From Deinandra increscens subsp. villosa (taxonomy: Eukaryota; Streptophyta; Magnoliopsida; Asterales; Asteraceae), in contig JBCNJP010000006.1 of NCBI GenBank assembly GCA_039602395.1, forward strand, positions 50,371,502 through 50,435,501: a stretch of 64,000 nucleotides of DNA, read 5' to 3'. Shown in pieces: positions 31,627 through 43,220 of the stretch. The translations under genes were made by a program, and so were the position numbers. Numbering within the stretch: position 1 is the stretch's first letter; each line of letters begins with the position of its first letter. The notes under the pieces were generated by a model that did not search any database, had not been told where the DNA came from, and was given only the letters and a program-made list of their open reading frames with translations.

Positions 31627-31963
31627 TATAAAGACGTGGAGTGATGGATCGTTTGCTAATCTAGTGATATCGAGATTGAATCAATGACACAAATAGTAAA
31701 TACAATGAGATTTTATTGATTGAAAGCTAGAAAGCACACACACAGAATACACACAGTTAACAGAGATGAATGACCAAGAGTTCTTCTAGTCTAAACAGGC
31801 CAACCTATTTATAGGTGACATGAAACTGACCTGCATACCATTGGTACGGGCGTACCATTTGGTACGACGGACCAACTGGTTCGCTGCCCCTTAGACTCGT
31901 ACATACGCTCTTACATAGATATGATACACGAAACACACTGTAGCATTGGAATATGCTCTAACA
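31627..31963 (-). repeat. 5' LTR of the gag-only element
   Basis: This 337-bp copy matches 21685-22032. The terminal TG is mutated to TA at 31627-31628. The other end is CTAACA. Confidence 0.9.
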
Positions 31964-32360
31964 ACAAAAAAATCCTGCAACATTGTTTCCATCACTTTCT
32001 CTTCATACATAAAAACAGTAACATAAGATGCACACTTAGATATATGAAAGTCTAATGAAAATTAAAGCTTTTTTTATTTATAGCAAATAAAATGGACTAG
32101 AGTTACTTTCAGGTCAACCAAACAAAATGCTTGCCAATGGCTATTTTCCAATTGATTACAAATTTGAAATACGCACCATCAACAGAATGAGGATTAAATT
32201 ATTTTTTTAAGCTCTAAATAGTGTTGTCCGAGGCCTAAATTTTGGTAATTATGTGAAATTGAAGTGAACAATAATTATTCACAGTCTGAATCAGTATATC
32301 AGAAGCCTTCCAATTGAAACCTTTAAAAAAAACTTCATTTCCAAAAACAAATCAGCATTA
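31964..32360. other. Spacer between the copia and the PIF/Harbinger element
   Basis: AT-rich, no gene or repeat recognised. Confidence 0.4.
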
Positions 32361-33382
32361 GGGGGGACGGTATGAGGGCCGGCTCCCATGCCCGGCTCTA
32401 AGGGAGCCGCCCGGTTCTTCTTGGCAACGATACCGCCTCACGCGGGTCCACTCCCACGGCTCGGAATTTTGGTTGCACACGGTTTCTCCAAACCGGCGAG
32501 AGCCGGACGAAAACTAGCCGTTTTTTTACCGTTGGAGCCAACGACTCTTTCCTTTTTTTTCTAACATTTTACTATATATACACATCCAAATATTTTATAA
32601 ACCACATCTCATACTCCCATTTCATCTCCACTTTCTCTACCAAATATTTTATAAAATGAGTCTTTACGAGGAGGGAATTTTTCCACCACCCGAAATTCCG
32701 ACTTCGTCGTCAAGCAGCTCCGATGGTTCGTATGAGGACGCGATGCAGTACTTTAACTTATGTCTTAGCGTCATCGAACAAGAAGAACAAGAAGAAGAAG
32801 AAGAGGTTTCCGCTCCTAAACGGAGGAGTCATATTTACCGTGATCGTAAAAACGGTCACCAACGATTGGTGGAACTTTATTTCGCCAAAAATCCCCGTTA
32901 CCATGAGGGGATTTTTAAAGACCGATTTCGTATGTCTAAAACGGTTGTTTCTGAAGATTGTTGACGACATCACAAACAACTTTCCGTGGTTCACACCCCG
33001 TTTGGACGCGGAGAAGAGGGAAAGTTTCACACCTTTACAAAAGTGCACGGTGGCTATTCGTCAACTCGCTTACGGTAACGTTCCTGACGAATATGATGAA
33101 TCTTTAGATTTTTCTGAAAGAACTGCACGTGAATGCCTACACTATTTTTGTGATGCCGTAATTAAGCTTTATAAAGATGAATTTTTGCGTTCACCTACTA
33201 GCCACGATATCACTCTTTTATATAATGCCCATTTAGCAAAACATGGTTTACCGGGTATGATAGGTAGTATCGATTGTACTCATTGGGAGTGGAGAAATTG
33301 TCCTAGAAACTATAGGGCACAATATCATCGTGGCGATCATAAAAAACCAACAATTTCACTCGAGGAAGTTGTCGGGATATGA
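32361..33382 (+). mobile_element. PIF/Harbinger DNA transposon, 5' part only
   Basis: A GC-rich terminus (ggggggacggtatgaggg) starts right after TTA, which fits the 3-bp TTA/TAA target of this superfamily. A leader with a TATA-like tatatatac near 32573 then leads into the transposase at 32656. The element ends abruptly at about 33382 and no right terminus is found. Confidence 0.75.
32656..33382 (+). pseudogene. PIF/Harbinger transposase, frameshifted and truncated
   Basis: This is a DDE transposase of the ALP1-like/Harbinger type. It starts at ATG 32656 with a Ser- and Glu-rich N-terminus (MSLYEEGIFPPPEIPTSSSS), then a basic stretch and the RMSKTVF region. A one-base insertion near 32945 ends the first frame at 32964, and the protein continues in the next frame through LQKCTVAIRQLAYG, to the catalytic segment GMIGSIDCTHWEWRNCP (first Asp), and RGDHKKPTISLEEV. 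The second Asp, the Glu and the rest are lost at 33382. Similar host proteins such as ALP1 exist, but the flanking terminus argues for a transposon. Confidence 0.88.
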
Positions 33383-33489
33383 TCACGTATTAATAAGCGT
33401 ATGTCCGGAAAGTATTTAAGCCTACGGGGTTACACGTCTCGACACTAATGTATTTGTATTAATTAATTAGTTAATTAATATTTATCACG
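33383..33489. other. Junction sequence between two truncated transposons
   Basis: About 105 bases matching neither the transposase nor the gag that follows. It contains attaattaattagttaatta and a phrase cggggttacacgtctcgaca. Origin unknown. Confidence 0.45.
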
Positions 33490-33492
33490 GGA

Positions 33493-34210
33493 AGCTATGA
33501 TCAGAACCGGTGAATGTATGGAAGACCAGGCAGTGAAGTATGCAGCCCATTCATTTGTAGGGGGAGCACTGTTCTGGTGGGACTCGGTCATGCAGTCCTG
33601 AGGGGAAGAATTCATTGCTGCCATGCGATAGAATGATTTGAAAGAGTTGGTTATGGGAAAGCTTTACCCAATGCAAGAGTTGGAAACAATTGAATTGAAT
33701 TTCCTAACATTTGAAGCGGGCAATATGACTCATCGGGAGTTTACCAATAGATTTAATGAGATGGCTAGATTGGTACCCAAGCTGGTGACACCAGAGGAAG
33801 ATAAAGTGAAAGATATGTCCAGGCCCTTCCTGTAGCAGTGAGAAAGATTATAAAGACTCATGCTCCAAAGACCTATCAAGAGGCAATCGATCTGAGTGCC
33901 ATAATGTATGAAGAGGAATATGGGGATGAAGGTAGGCCTAGGGAGCAGAAAAGGAAGTGGTCTGACTCGGAAGGAAGTTCCAAGAAGGGTGACAGGGTCA
34001 TCATAACAGGGCTATAGATGGTTCATATGGTAACAAGTCAAAGTGCCGGAAGTGTAACAAGAATCATTCTAGGGAATGTAGAGTGGGAAAGACTAGTTGT
34101 TACATATGTGGTAAGGATTAACATTATTCCAATGCTTTTCCCAAGGCAAAGGTATGTTATGAATGTGGGAATGCGGGACATGTTAAGGCGAATTACCCTA
34201 AGTTGATCAA
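33493..34210 (+). pseudogene. Gypsy gag, 5' truncated
   Basis: The preserved part has KYAAHSFVGGALFWWDSV, then NMTHREFTNRFNEMARLVP (retrotrans_gag) and degenerate zinc knuckles at 34040-34200 (CRKCNKNHSREC; CYICGKD; CYECGNAGH). Stops at 33599-33601 and 33629-33631 and at 33833-33835 break it. The N-terminal third is absent because the element is cut at its left end. Confidence 0.85.
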
Positions 34211-34289
34211 GAGTCCAGACCGTTGAGGGCGATAGAGGCACCCAGGGCTGTCGGGAGAGCTTTCCCTATTACAGCTGCTGAAGCCAAAG

Positions 34290-34629
34290 CAACACCAGAT
34301 GTAGTCTCAGGTACGTTTCTTGTTAATGATGTGTGCCTGCTTCTGTGTTATTTGACTCTGGTGCTAGTAGAAGTTTTGTATCGCCTAGGTTCTGTGTACT
34401 GCTTGGTAGACCAAAGGTTAGAACTAAGAAACCTTTCGAGGTTGAGACCGCATTAGGAAAGAGGGTAATAATTTCGGATATGATTGATGGATGCATGATA
34501 GACTTAGAGGGACATAAACTACCTGTTAGGTTATTTCTTGTGGCATTAGGTGGTTTTGATGTAGTATTGGGCATGGATTGCTTAGCAGAGCGTGATGTTC
34601 AAATTGTATGTAATCAGAAAGAAGTATGA
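34290..34629 (+). pseudogene. Gypsy aspartic protease
   Basis: A 98-codon open frame with the active-site VLFDSGASRSFVSP (DSG) and the later VVLGMDCLAERDVQI, as in RVP_2 retropepsin-like proteases. It would cut the polyprotein. The domain itself is open; its neighbours on both sides are frameshifted, and the frame ends at 34627-34629. Confidence 0.85.
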
Positions 34630-34799
34630 CTTCGGGCGCCTAATGGAGGATCCATATCCATACAGGGGGATCGAGATGGGTCGGCTATAAGGATCATCTC
34701 AATGATCAAGGCACGTAAGTTTATAGATCAAGGAGTAAAGCATTTATGCTATCGATATGAATGAAAGTCAAAGGAACTAAAGGATGTACCGGTAGTATG

Positions 34800-35520
34800 C
34801 CAGTTTCCAAATGTATTCCTAGAAGATCTACCGGGCATTCCTCCAGATAGAGAGATAGAGTTCAGGATTGATCTAGTGTCTGGTGCAAAACCTGTTGCAA
34901 AAGCACCATATCGATTGTCTCCTTCAGAAATGAAGGAATTGATGTCTCAGTCGCAAGAATTGCTTAATAAGGGGTTTATTCAGCCGAGCATCTCGCCATT
35001 AGTTGCTCCGGTGCTTTTCGTCAGAAAGAAGGTTGGGAGTATGTGAATGTGTATAGATTACAGGGAGTTGAAGAAGCTGACGGTGAAGAATAAGTATCCA
35101 TTACCAAGGATCAATGATCTCTTCGACCAATTGCAAGGGGCAAGCTGGTTCTCCAAGATCGATCTAAGGTCGGGATATCATCAGCTTAAAGTTCGAGAAG
35201 AAGATATACCGAAGACGACATTTCGAACGCGTTATGGTCATTATGAGTTTCTAGTGATGTCGTTCGAGTTGACGAATGCCCCAACAGCTTTCATGGATCT
35301 CATGAATTGGGTAGGTCGACCAATGCTAGACAGGTCTGTGATTGTGTTTAGCGATGAAATTTTAGTTTACTCTCGAAGTGAATCTGATCATGCTATACAT
35401 TTAAAGGAAGTTTTGGAAACTCTAAGAAGGGAGAAGTTGTATGCAAAGTTCTCCAAGTGTGCATTTTGGCTAAGGGAAGTGCAGTTCCTTGATGTGATAA
35501 ATGCAGATGTGTTCTCATAG
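34800..35520 (+). pseudogene. Gypsy reverse transcriptase, inactive
   Basis: FPNVFLEDLPGIPPDREIEF and GFIQPSISPLVAPVLFV lead to a stop at 35044-35046. CIDYRELKKLTVKNKYPLPR, FSKIDLRSGYHQL and FRTRYGHYEFLVM follow. The catalytic centre reads FSDEILVYS near 35345-35370 where relatives have FIDDILVYS, so the second metal-binding Asp has become Glu. The frame closes at 35518-35520. Confidence 0.9.
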
Positions 35521-36239
35521 ATCCATCTAAAATAGAAACGGTTGTGAGTTGGAAGCCGCCTAAAACACCCTCAGAAATTCGCAGTTTCTTGGGTTTAGCG
35601 GGCTATTATCGTAGATTCATTCAGGGCTTTTCGAAGATTGTTATGCCTTTGACTAAATTAACAAAGAAAGATGTTAAGTTTGTTTGGGGCCAAAGTCAGC
35701 AAAATGCTTTTGAAGAATTGAAGACTAAACTGACTCAAGCTCCGATGTTAGGTTTACCAGATGGGACGGGAGATTTGGTAGTGTATTCAAATGCTTCTTA
35801 CCAAGGACTGGGATGTGTGTTGATGCAGAGGGGTAAAGTAATTGCTTATGCATCATGACAGTTAAAAACTCACGAGAAAAATTATCCAACCCATGATCTG
35901 GAGTTAGATGTTGTCGTGTTTGCACTCAAGATATGGAGACATTATATGTATGGGGTGAAGTGCACCATTTACACTGATCTTAAGACTTTGAAGTATTTCT
36001 TCGAGCAGAATGATTTGAATAAGAGACAGCGTAGATGGTTGGATTTAAGTAAGAATTATGATTGCGAGATCTTGTATCACCCGGGTAAGGCCAACGTAGT
36101 AGCCGATGCTTTGAGTAGAAAGAAGGAGCATCCTCCAATTCGGGTGAAGTCATATAAGCTAGTTATTACTCCAGATTTTCTAGTTCAGCTTAGAAGAGAA
36201 CAATGCAAAGATTTAAAGGGAGAAAACATTAAGAAATAA
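35521..36239 (+). pseudogene. Gypsy RNase H
   Basis: The frame contains PSEIRSFLGLAGYYRRFI (RT connection), WGQSQQNAFEELK and the RNase H strand VVYSNASYQGLGCVLMQ, in which the first acidic residue (Asp in relatives) is Asn. After a stop at 35856-35858 it continues with NYPTHDLELDVVVFALKIWR, IYTDLKTLKYFF and HPGKANVVADALSRK. It is inactive by both the stop and the Asp change. Confidence 0.88.
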
Positions 36240-36349
36240 AGAATGATGGGTCAGGTTGATGCTTTGCAAGAAAATGAATATGGTGTAAAGACCAGCTCGG
36301 TGAGGTTCGTAGTAAATTTTAGATGAAGCACACAAGTCGCGTTATTCCA

Positions 36350-37530
36350 TTCATCCGGGTGCGACCAAAATGTATCAAGATTTGAAGAGGGATTATTGGT
36401 GTCTAGGAATGAAGTTTAATGTTATGAAATACGTAAACAGGTGTCTGACTTATTCAAAGGTTAAGGCCGAGCATCAGAAGCCTTATGGGAAGCTTCAACC
36501 ATTAGAGATTCCGGAGTGGAAGTGGGAGCACCTCACGATGGATTTTATAACCAAGTTGCCACGAACCAGTTCAGGTAATGATACCATCTGGGTAATAGTG
36601 GACAGGCTGACGAAAAGTGCTCACTTTCTGCCTATTGGTGAGACTCATTCAGCTAAGATGTTAGCGAAGCTGTGTCGTCATGGAGTGCCTGTGTCTATTG
36701 TATCAGACAGAGATATGCAGTTTATCTCGCAACTTTGGAAGAAGTTTCATGAGCAGATGGGAACAAGATTTCATATAAGCACAACATACCATCCTCAGAC
36801 AGATGGACAGAGTGAAAGGGCGATTCAGACGGTGGAAGATATGTTGTGTGTTTGTATAATTGACTTCGGAGGGAGTTAGGACAATCACCTACCACTGGCA
36901 GAATGTTCCTACAACAACAACTATCATGCTAGTATCGGTATGCCATCGTATGAAATGTTGTATGGAAGAAAGTGTGGGACGCCAGTGTGTTGGGGTGAGG
37001 TTGGCCAGAGAGAGCTAGGAAGTAAAGAGGAAGTGCAAGATTTGGCTAGAAAACTTGACATGGTAAAGGCACGGTTAAATGCAGCTCAAGATCGGCAGAA
37101 GTCATATGCCGATAGAAGAAGGAGACCGATAGAATTCAAGGTAGGGGATTATGTATTACTAAAGGTATCCCAATGGAAAGGAATTATTCGGTTTCGGAAA
37201 AGAGGTAAGCTAAGTCCAAGGTATATTGGACCTTTCCAGATAAAGGAGCAGGTAGGAGAGGTGACCTACAGGTTAGATCTACCTAAAAGGTTGTCCGGGA
37301 TTCACCCGAGATTTCATGTTTCCTACTTGAGGAAATGTGTGGCAGATGAATCAGAGATAGTTCCATTGGAAGAGATTGAGGTGGATGACAAATTGTCATA
37401 TGTGGAAAGACGGTGGTTCCAATGGTTAGGGTGCAATGGATGCACATAAAAGGTTCAGAGTCGACTTAGGAAAGGGAAGATGAAATGAGAGAATCTCATC
37501 CGGAACTGTTTGTATGACTAAGGCAGGTTT
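36350..37530 (+). pseudogene. Gypsy integrase with chromodomain remnant
   Basis: In order: the zinc region (HPGATKMYQDLKRDYWCLGM ... CLTYSKVKAEHQKP, one Cys replaced by Tyr), core WEHLTMDFITKLP (first Asp), VSIVSDRDMQFIS (second Asp) and HPQTDGQSERAIQ (Glu). A deletion between HSAKMLAKL and CRHGVP removes a few residues. After a stop at 36877-36879 the C-terminal part has the GPY/F motif (LSPRYIGPFQI) and HPRFHVSYLRKC. A chromodomain start (VDDKLSYVERR) then continues out of frame as VQWMHIKGSE at about 37430. Confidence 0.88.
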
Positions 37531-37548
37531 CGGGGACGAAACCTCATT

Positions 37549-37560
37549 TAAGGGGGGTCG
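37549..37560 (+). promoter_or_regulatory. Polypurine tract of the gypsy element
   Basis: aaggggggtcga immediately before the 3' LTR, in the expected position for plus-strand priming. Confidence 0.8.
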
Positions 37561-37563
37561 AAT

Positions 37564-40262
37564 TGTAACACCCCAGTTTCTATAACAGGCTAAGACCAAG
37601 GTTCGGGAATGATTGTGAATGGGTACGTGTGGAAGTGATAGGTCGGGACGTTGGAACGGATCAAGAAATTAGAAAATGGGAGATTTTCTAAGTTTTTGAG
37701 GGGATACGACCGTATCCAATTAAGTGGATACGCCCGTATCGAGTGGGTTGGATCCGGATCGACATGCCCACGAGCCGCGATACAGCCGTATTGGCTTTTG
37801 GCGATACGCTTATTTTTTCTAGAGTAGAAAAATGTATGTTTGACCATTTTTGGTCATTTGTGTAAGAATTCTCTAGACATTTCGGCTGTGCAGGTCTATA
37901 AAGGAGCTCTTGTTAGTCATCAAAGTGTTGTGGAGCCAGAAAACACCAAGAATCACAAGAGGTAAGTGAACTCATGTTAAATTTCATGATTTTGAAAATT
38001 TAGAGGGTTAATCATGAAATCTGTGATTTCTGGTATGTTCCAGGATTATGAGGATGATCTGGGAATGCTAGGGTGCTTTTGATCATCAAAGGAGAGCAAA
38101 TTTGAGGTTAGTTGCAACATACATGCATGATTTCTAAATATGGAAAGTTTAGGGTTGCATGCATAGATCTAGGGTGATTCTGTTTGTTTCTAGTGGGTTA
38201 GATAAGGGGTTATATGTTTTATTGAGTTGAGAATCAATCTGGTTACAAGAAATGGGTAAACGACCACTGGAAATGGCCAAAATTGATAGATTTAAGTTCT
38301 GAGGAGATGAATACGCCCGTATGAGGTTTGGGTGATACGACCGTGATCATGGGGAAAAGATGAATACGCCTGTATTGTGTTATGTTGATACGGTCGTATT
38401 CATGTGTTGAACATATCAGAAAGGGTATTAGGGGCCGTAATGCATGTGGGTGAAACATGCAGTTGAGATTTTCGGTAGACCCGCGATACGACTGTATTGG
38501 ATATATGTAATACGGCCATATTCAGGGTGGACAGAATGTGTAGGTTGCTTTAGTTTGGAAAATTGAACTCATAGGGTCAGATTCGAGTCAAGGGGTTAAT
38601 CTGTAATCATTGTGGTACCCTTAAAGGAGTCTTAGCGAAGACATTGGGATATATGGGTGCACAGTTGATTAGCAAGGGATTAACCGGTCAGTTGCTCATC
38701 TAACTAAGGTGAGTTCTAAGAGCCTATTTTTTTAAATGTTTTAAATGTTTTGGGCTGATATGCATATGTGTTAGTTTTAAATACCTGAAACTGTTTATAG
38801 AATTGTGAATACCTGTTTTGAAATTGTTTACGGGAGGTTAATGGTAATCGGGTATTGCAAGAGGGAAATTCTGATGTAACAGTTTGGGTTATCACACTGC
38901 GGTGTGGGGGTCAGGGTAAGGAAGTCTAAGCGGGTTTATGTAATAGTTGGTGGTTGCATGTAAATTACGTTGGTTCATGTCGTGGTAAAAACAGTGGAGT
39001 CGTCCTGCACCGGATTGAGGACAACCCATCTCTAGTTGTATAAAAGGGGTGGTGGATACGCCGTTGGTACATCCTATATATAAACCTCTAAGGTACAATA
39101 GGAGATGATGTTGAAGTTTATTTCGTGCAGGTAGAAGTTAGGGGCCACAGTGGGACAGAACCAATAGTGTTTATACGTAGGGACCATCTGTTGGTTAAAC
39201 TAGTGAAGGGCTTGGGGGATGAGAAGGGTTTTGGCTACGGTCTTAACTCATGGGCATTGAACCGGGGGTGGGGGGAGGGGGGGAGGTTCACTGTGCCAGG
39301 CAGGGTCAAGAGGGGGAAATATCTTGACTGGGAGCCATCTAAGCCTAGTGAGGTGTGATGGAAATGGGATAATAGTCCATGGGCAAGGCTAAGCTAATCT
39401 ACTACCTTGTTATTGGAACGAGGCAGAAAACCTCACTATGGGGTGGGGCCTCTCTTGGGGAGCGGGGAGGGACACTTTACTAGGGGGTAAAGTGGAATGG
39501 TCAGATTTTACAGTTAGGACTATGTGTCGTTGCCAACACCCGGAGTTAGTGGCGATGGATTTTGTTCATAGGCAGTGACGAATGCCTTAAGTGGTACGAA
39601 GCCAGGGTAGGATTATGATTTAAGAAGTAACTTGCAAGGGCTAAGGGGTACAACGGGAGATTGTACTTGGGGTTAAGGTTTTGGGGCTAAAGGGTATAAT
39701 GGGAGGTTATACCTGGGGTAAACGACTATTCAACATGACAAGGGGTGTGATGAGGGATCACACTTGAGGTAATGTCTTATATTAAAAGTTACGTATATGT
39801 TTACAAAATGAATGTTTGTATGTTTATTAAGTATAAAACTGTTGTTTTATATATTTGAATGTTTTGTTAAGGGGTCAGGGGACCCAGGGGTCTTAATGCA
39901 AGGTTTAAAAGAAGGTAATGGTTTTAAAAACTTAGAACTCACCAGCGTAAGTTAACTTTTCAAAGTATGCATGTAAAGGGAAACAGGGGCTTCAAGTAGC
40001 AAAGGAAAGTCTCATGCATGAGCAGGGTATGAGGCGCGATTTCGGGCGCTGCCTATCGGTAGGCTGGTATAGTTAGTTTAGTTTGATGGAAGTTTCATTA
40101 GTATTCGTAATTATGTTTGTAATGTATATAGATGGTAGACTTTGCCTTATTTAGTATGTTTATATTAGTTTCTGCTGCTTTGTTATCTTTATTTATGCCA
40201 TTTGTTCATGGTAAATTTGATGAGTGACCACTCCTGGTGCCTAGTTTGGGAGGGGTGTCACA
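37564..40262 (+). repeat. 3' LTR (2.7 kb) of the chromovirus
   Basis: Starts TGTAACACCCCAG and ends GGGGTGTCACA, giving near-inverted termini. Non-coding. It includes the ATACGNCCGTAT array (37704-38521), a G-rich segment near 39260-39290 and repeated phrases such as gggtataatgggaggttata near 39690. Confidence 0.85.
37704..38521. repeat. Dispersed dyad motif ATACGNCCGTAT inside the LTR
   Basis: Copies at 37704, 37728, 37780, 38311, 38335, 38364, 38388, 38486 and 38510 share the form ATACG-2 bases-CGTAT with one or two changes. They fall in three clusters. The sequence between copies is unrelated. Confidence 0.88.
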
Positions 40263-41654
40263 GAAACAACACTATCTAGGCTATGAATCCTAATTAATGC
40301 TCACGACTTCACTCGGCTATGGAAAATTATGACGGAATCAGGATCTTTATGACAACTCTAAGAAAACCCTAATGGATCCCAGATCACTCTCCGAGTGTGA
40401 TGCAATAAAGAATCCTAAGAACCGAATACGCACACTAATTAAGTTAAGTCACCTCCCGGATTTTCCCTAACGGATATTCTAGTACTCGAAACGAATAGGT
40501 CACCTCCTGGCTTGTTCCTATCCCAAACACCTACAAGATGAAAGGAGTGGTTGCTACCTACTGAATTAACATAGAATAACATGAATGCTAATGTTACTAG
40601 GGAATCCCTCTCCCGAGGCAATTTGACCTAAAACCCTAACAAACCCTATTACCCAATAGACTTATCACATCCTAGATTGTCTAAGCCTAGCAGAACACAG
40701 AGATCAACCTATCAACCAAAAGCAATTCCTATGGTGTTGGACGTCTCCTAACCATCTACAAACCATAAACACACAGTAGGCAGTCTAGCATGCAACCCTA
40801 AATTGAAAGACATTTAAAGGGAAACAAGAGGAATATGCAATTGATTCATAAACTAAATCAGCACTCAGATGCATTAAATCAGAAAAGTAACAACTTTTTA
40901 CTAGAACATCAATCCATACATAATAATCCCAAAACTGAGAAAAGTAAAATTCAACAATTAGTCATCAATTTAGCCTAGGTAGTACAATTGGCTTTGCCAA
41001 GAAACACACACATGTCCAAAATAATATTAAAAACAGTAACTTGAGAAAGTGAACATGATCTGGTCTACTAAAACAAAGTAGAAATCAAGATTGAAATAAA
41101 ACCCGAAAGCCGAAATCTGTGTCGAATGATTAACTCCAGGTTCTCCAGTCGATTCCCTCTCGATCTACAGCTCTAATTTCGTCTCCAAGCACTCTGGTTT
41201 ACGGCAGAAAGCAAAAAATCCCGAACACAACCCTTAAAGATCTATTTAAAAGGAAAATATTAGGGTTTACGGAACTTTAACCTCCAAGCGTATCGCTTAG
41301 AGGGTCTTCAGCGGGGCGCGATACGCGCACAGGCTCTAGTACGACAAACTAGTCGGGGCTATGCTTGTTGACTTTTGTTGACTGCACCTCCCCAAGAGTA
41401 TCGCTTGGGATCCCTCCTCTGGAAGCGATACGCTTACCACACAGGTTTCAGCATTCTTCGTCCGTTTTTGAATTCCAACTTTTCCAGCACACGTTTATCA
41501 TCGGGATTTGAACCGTAATCTATAAAACCAACATAAAACACAAACTAAGACTCAATTGCTCATAAACATGTAAAAACAAACTAAAAACGACTTAAACTAT
41601 GTACAAAATGATAGCAAAACGTAAAGAAAAACCAATGTGTTTTGCAACACATCA
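40263..41654 (-). mobile_element. LTR fragment of another gypsy element (Athila/Tat-like)
   Basis: The right end on the minus strand begins TGATGTGTTGCAAAACACAT, which resembles the LTR starts of Athila/Tat-type elements. The left end is cut by the chromovirus LTR at 40262. No coding sequence. It contains its own palindromic steps (aagcgtatcgctt, agcgatacgctt near 41285 and 41425). The family assignment is tentative. Confidence 0.5.
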
Positions 41655-43041
41655 GTGATGAATATGAGCAAGACATCTGAATAAGATATGTAGGTAGGAA
41701 CCATAAGTTTTGGATAGTTGCGTGATTTATAAAAAAAAATGCATAATTTTGAATAAATTGCATTATTCTAGTGTAGTATGTCAAGATATATAGGTGAATA
41801 AGATATTTTGGAAAGAGACACTAAGGTTTTTTTATAGTTGCTTAATTTTAATAAAACTATGCGTAATTTGAATATGTTGCGTTAATTTAGTGTAGCATTT
41901 TCAAGATACTGATAAGATATTTAGCAAGGAAGCATTTAGTTTTGGATAATTGCGTGATTTAAAAAAAACAATTCGTAATTTTGAATGGGTTGCGTTATTC
42001 TAGTGTAGCATTTGCATGATTTGTTGTATACTTGGGTTAATAATGTGTTGTGCATCATTTAAGGGATAATAAATAAGGTGGTAAAATAAGGCACGTACAT
42101 TTTTATTCTATGTTACGTAATATAAAAATACGCATTAGTGTTTTCTATGTTGCGTGATATACAATTACACATGAAATGTTATATTGGATTGCGTTATTTT
42201 ATACTAACGTGCTAATTTTATCTTCTTATAAAAAGACGGCAATAGCACTTTTTAGGTAAAAAGAATTGGATCGAATTTTGTCCGTTAGATTTATTAAATG
42301 GTGGGTACTCGACGACTGTTTGGCCTTGCTATATCCTTCGCACGAGTTAGGGTCTTTGTATCGTAACTTTCCTCAAAAAAAAATTTAGTTCAAAGGTATA
42401 TTTCTATTTGACATGAAAAATTAGGTAGTTTGTAATAAACTTTGTATTCGATAGGTAACTCTTCTAGTCCAATTAATTAAAATCATTAACTACTTTGTTA
42501 AAAATATCACATCATGGGTGGATATTATGGTCTTTTTTTAAAGCTTAATTAAACAAAGAAATTAGAAAACCATGTTTTAAATAAAATAATTAACTCTTTT
42601 TATTTATTAAACATATTAAAAAATCTTAAATTTACATGTAAAATATTAAACATTAAAAAAAGAATTTTCAAAAGGTTTCAAATAAGTAAAAGAAACATAT
42701 TAAAAGGTTTTAAATATTTTTGATAAGTAGTGTATTTATAAAAAAAAAATTAGGATTTAAAAGAACGATGTTTTTATTAAAAATAAAAAACTCCAACTCT
42801 AAAGAATATTTTCAGATAACAAGTGAAACAAGTTATTTTTTCATTGTTTCTTTATGTATTAGATGTATTGGATAAATTTTTTATTATTTTACTAAGATAG
42901 AACCCGTATATTATACGGGTTGAATCAATAAAAAATATATATATAATCATTAATTCATAGAAAGTCAGGTGAGTATAACGTTTTATTAAAGTTATAATGA
43001 ACACATTTTGATTGTTAAGTATAAAATCTAAATTATAATCT
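41655..43041. other. AT-rich intergenic sequence with a small tandem array
   Basis: 41690-42010 holds three degenerate units of about 130 bp marked by attgcgtgattt, aattttgaat and ttattctagtgtagca. The rest (42020-43030) is AT-rich with no gene seen. A dyad acccgtatattatacgggt lies near 42902. Confidence 0.55.
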
Positions 43042-43042
43042 A

Positions 43043-43219
43043 GGGAGAGGATCATTTGAGAACCAATTGAGTTTGAGAACTAAAAAGAACTAATTTGAGC
43101 CACAAGTTTATTTACATGTATCCCCCTCCCATGAATTGTAGTGGTCCCCCTGAAATGTGTGCTTGAGATTTAGTTTTCAAAAGTTCTCAAAACAAAAAGT
43201 TCCCATCTAAATCCAACCC
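43043..43219 (+). mobile_element. MITE family A, copy 4, with 10-bp target duplication
   Basis: This 177-bp copy is flanked by ttataatcta at 43033-43042 and 43220-43229. The left terminus is gggagaggatcatttgagaa; the right, reverse-complemented, is gggttggatttagatgggaa. A 9-10 bp duplication points to Mutator-like transposase. Confidence 0.85.
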
Positions 43220-43220
43220 T

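Larger units (their letters stand above)
21685..31963 (-). mobile_element. Gag-only copia-like LTR element, interrupted by another copia
   Basis: The LTRs are 21685-22032 (3') and 31627-31963 (5'), the PBS is 31613-31624 and the PPT is adjacent to the left LTR. Gag-like frames fill 27723-30908. No protease, integrase, reverse transcriptase or RNase H of this element is visible. Subtracting the nested element (22180-26149) leaves about 6.3 kb. The structure fits the 'terminal-repeat with GAG' (TR-GAG) class of non-autonomous elements, or a pol deletion derivative. Flanks are aaaaa and acaaa, so the target duplication is imperfect. Confidence 0.8.
33490..40262 (+). mobile_element. 5'-truncated Ty3/gypsy chromovirus (Tekay/Del-like)
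   Basis: It contains gag, zinc knuckles, protease, reverse transcriptase, RNase H, integrase and a chromodomain remnant in gypsy order, then a PPT and one 2.7-kb LTR (37564-40262). The 5' LTR, PBS and start of gag are missing. The long LTR and C-terminal chromodomain place it with Tekay/Del chromoviruses, which target heterochromatin. Numerous stops and active-site changes show it is long dead. Confidence 0.88.

Noticed and set aside
32758..33048. Minus-strand 96-codon frame opposite the transposase
   Set aside because: It is antisense to the PIF/Harbinger transposase, which has recognisable motifs on the plus strand.
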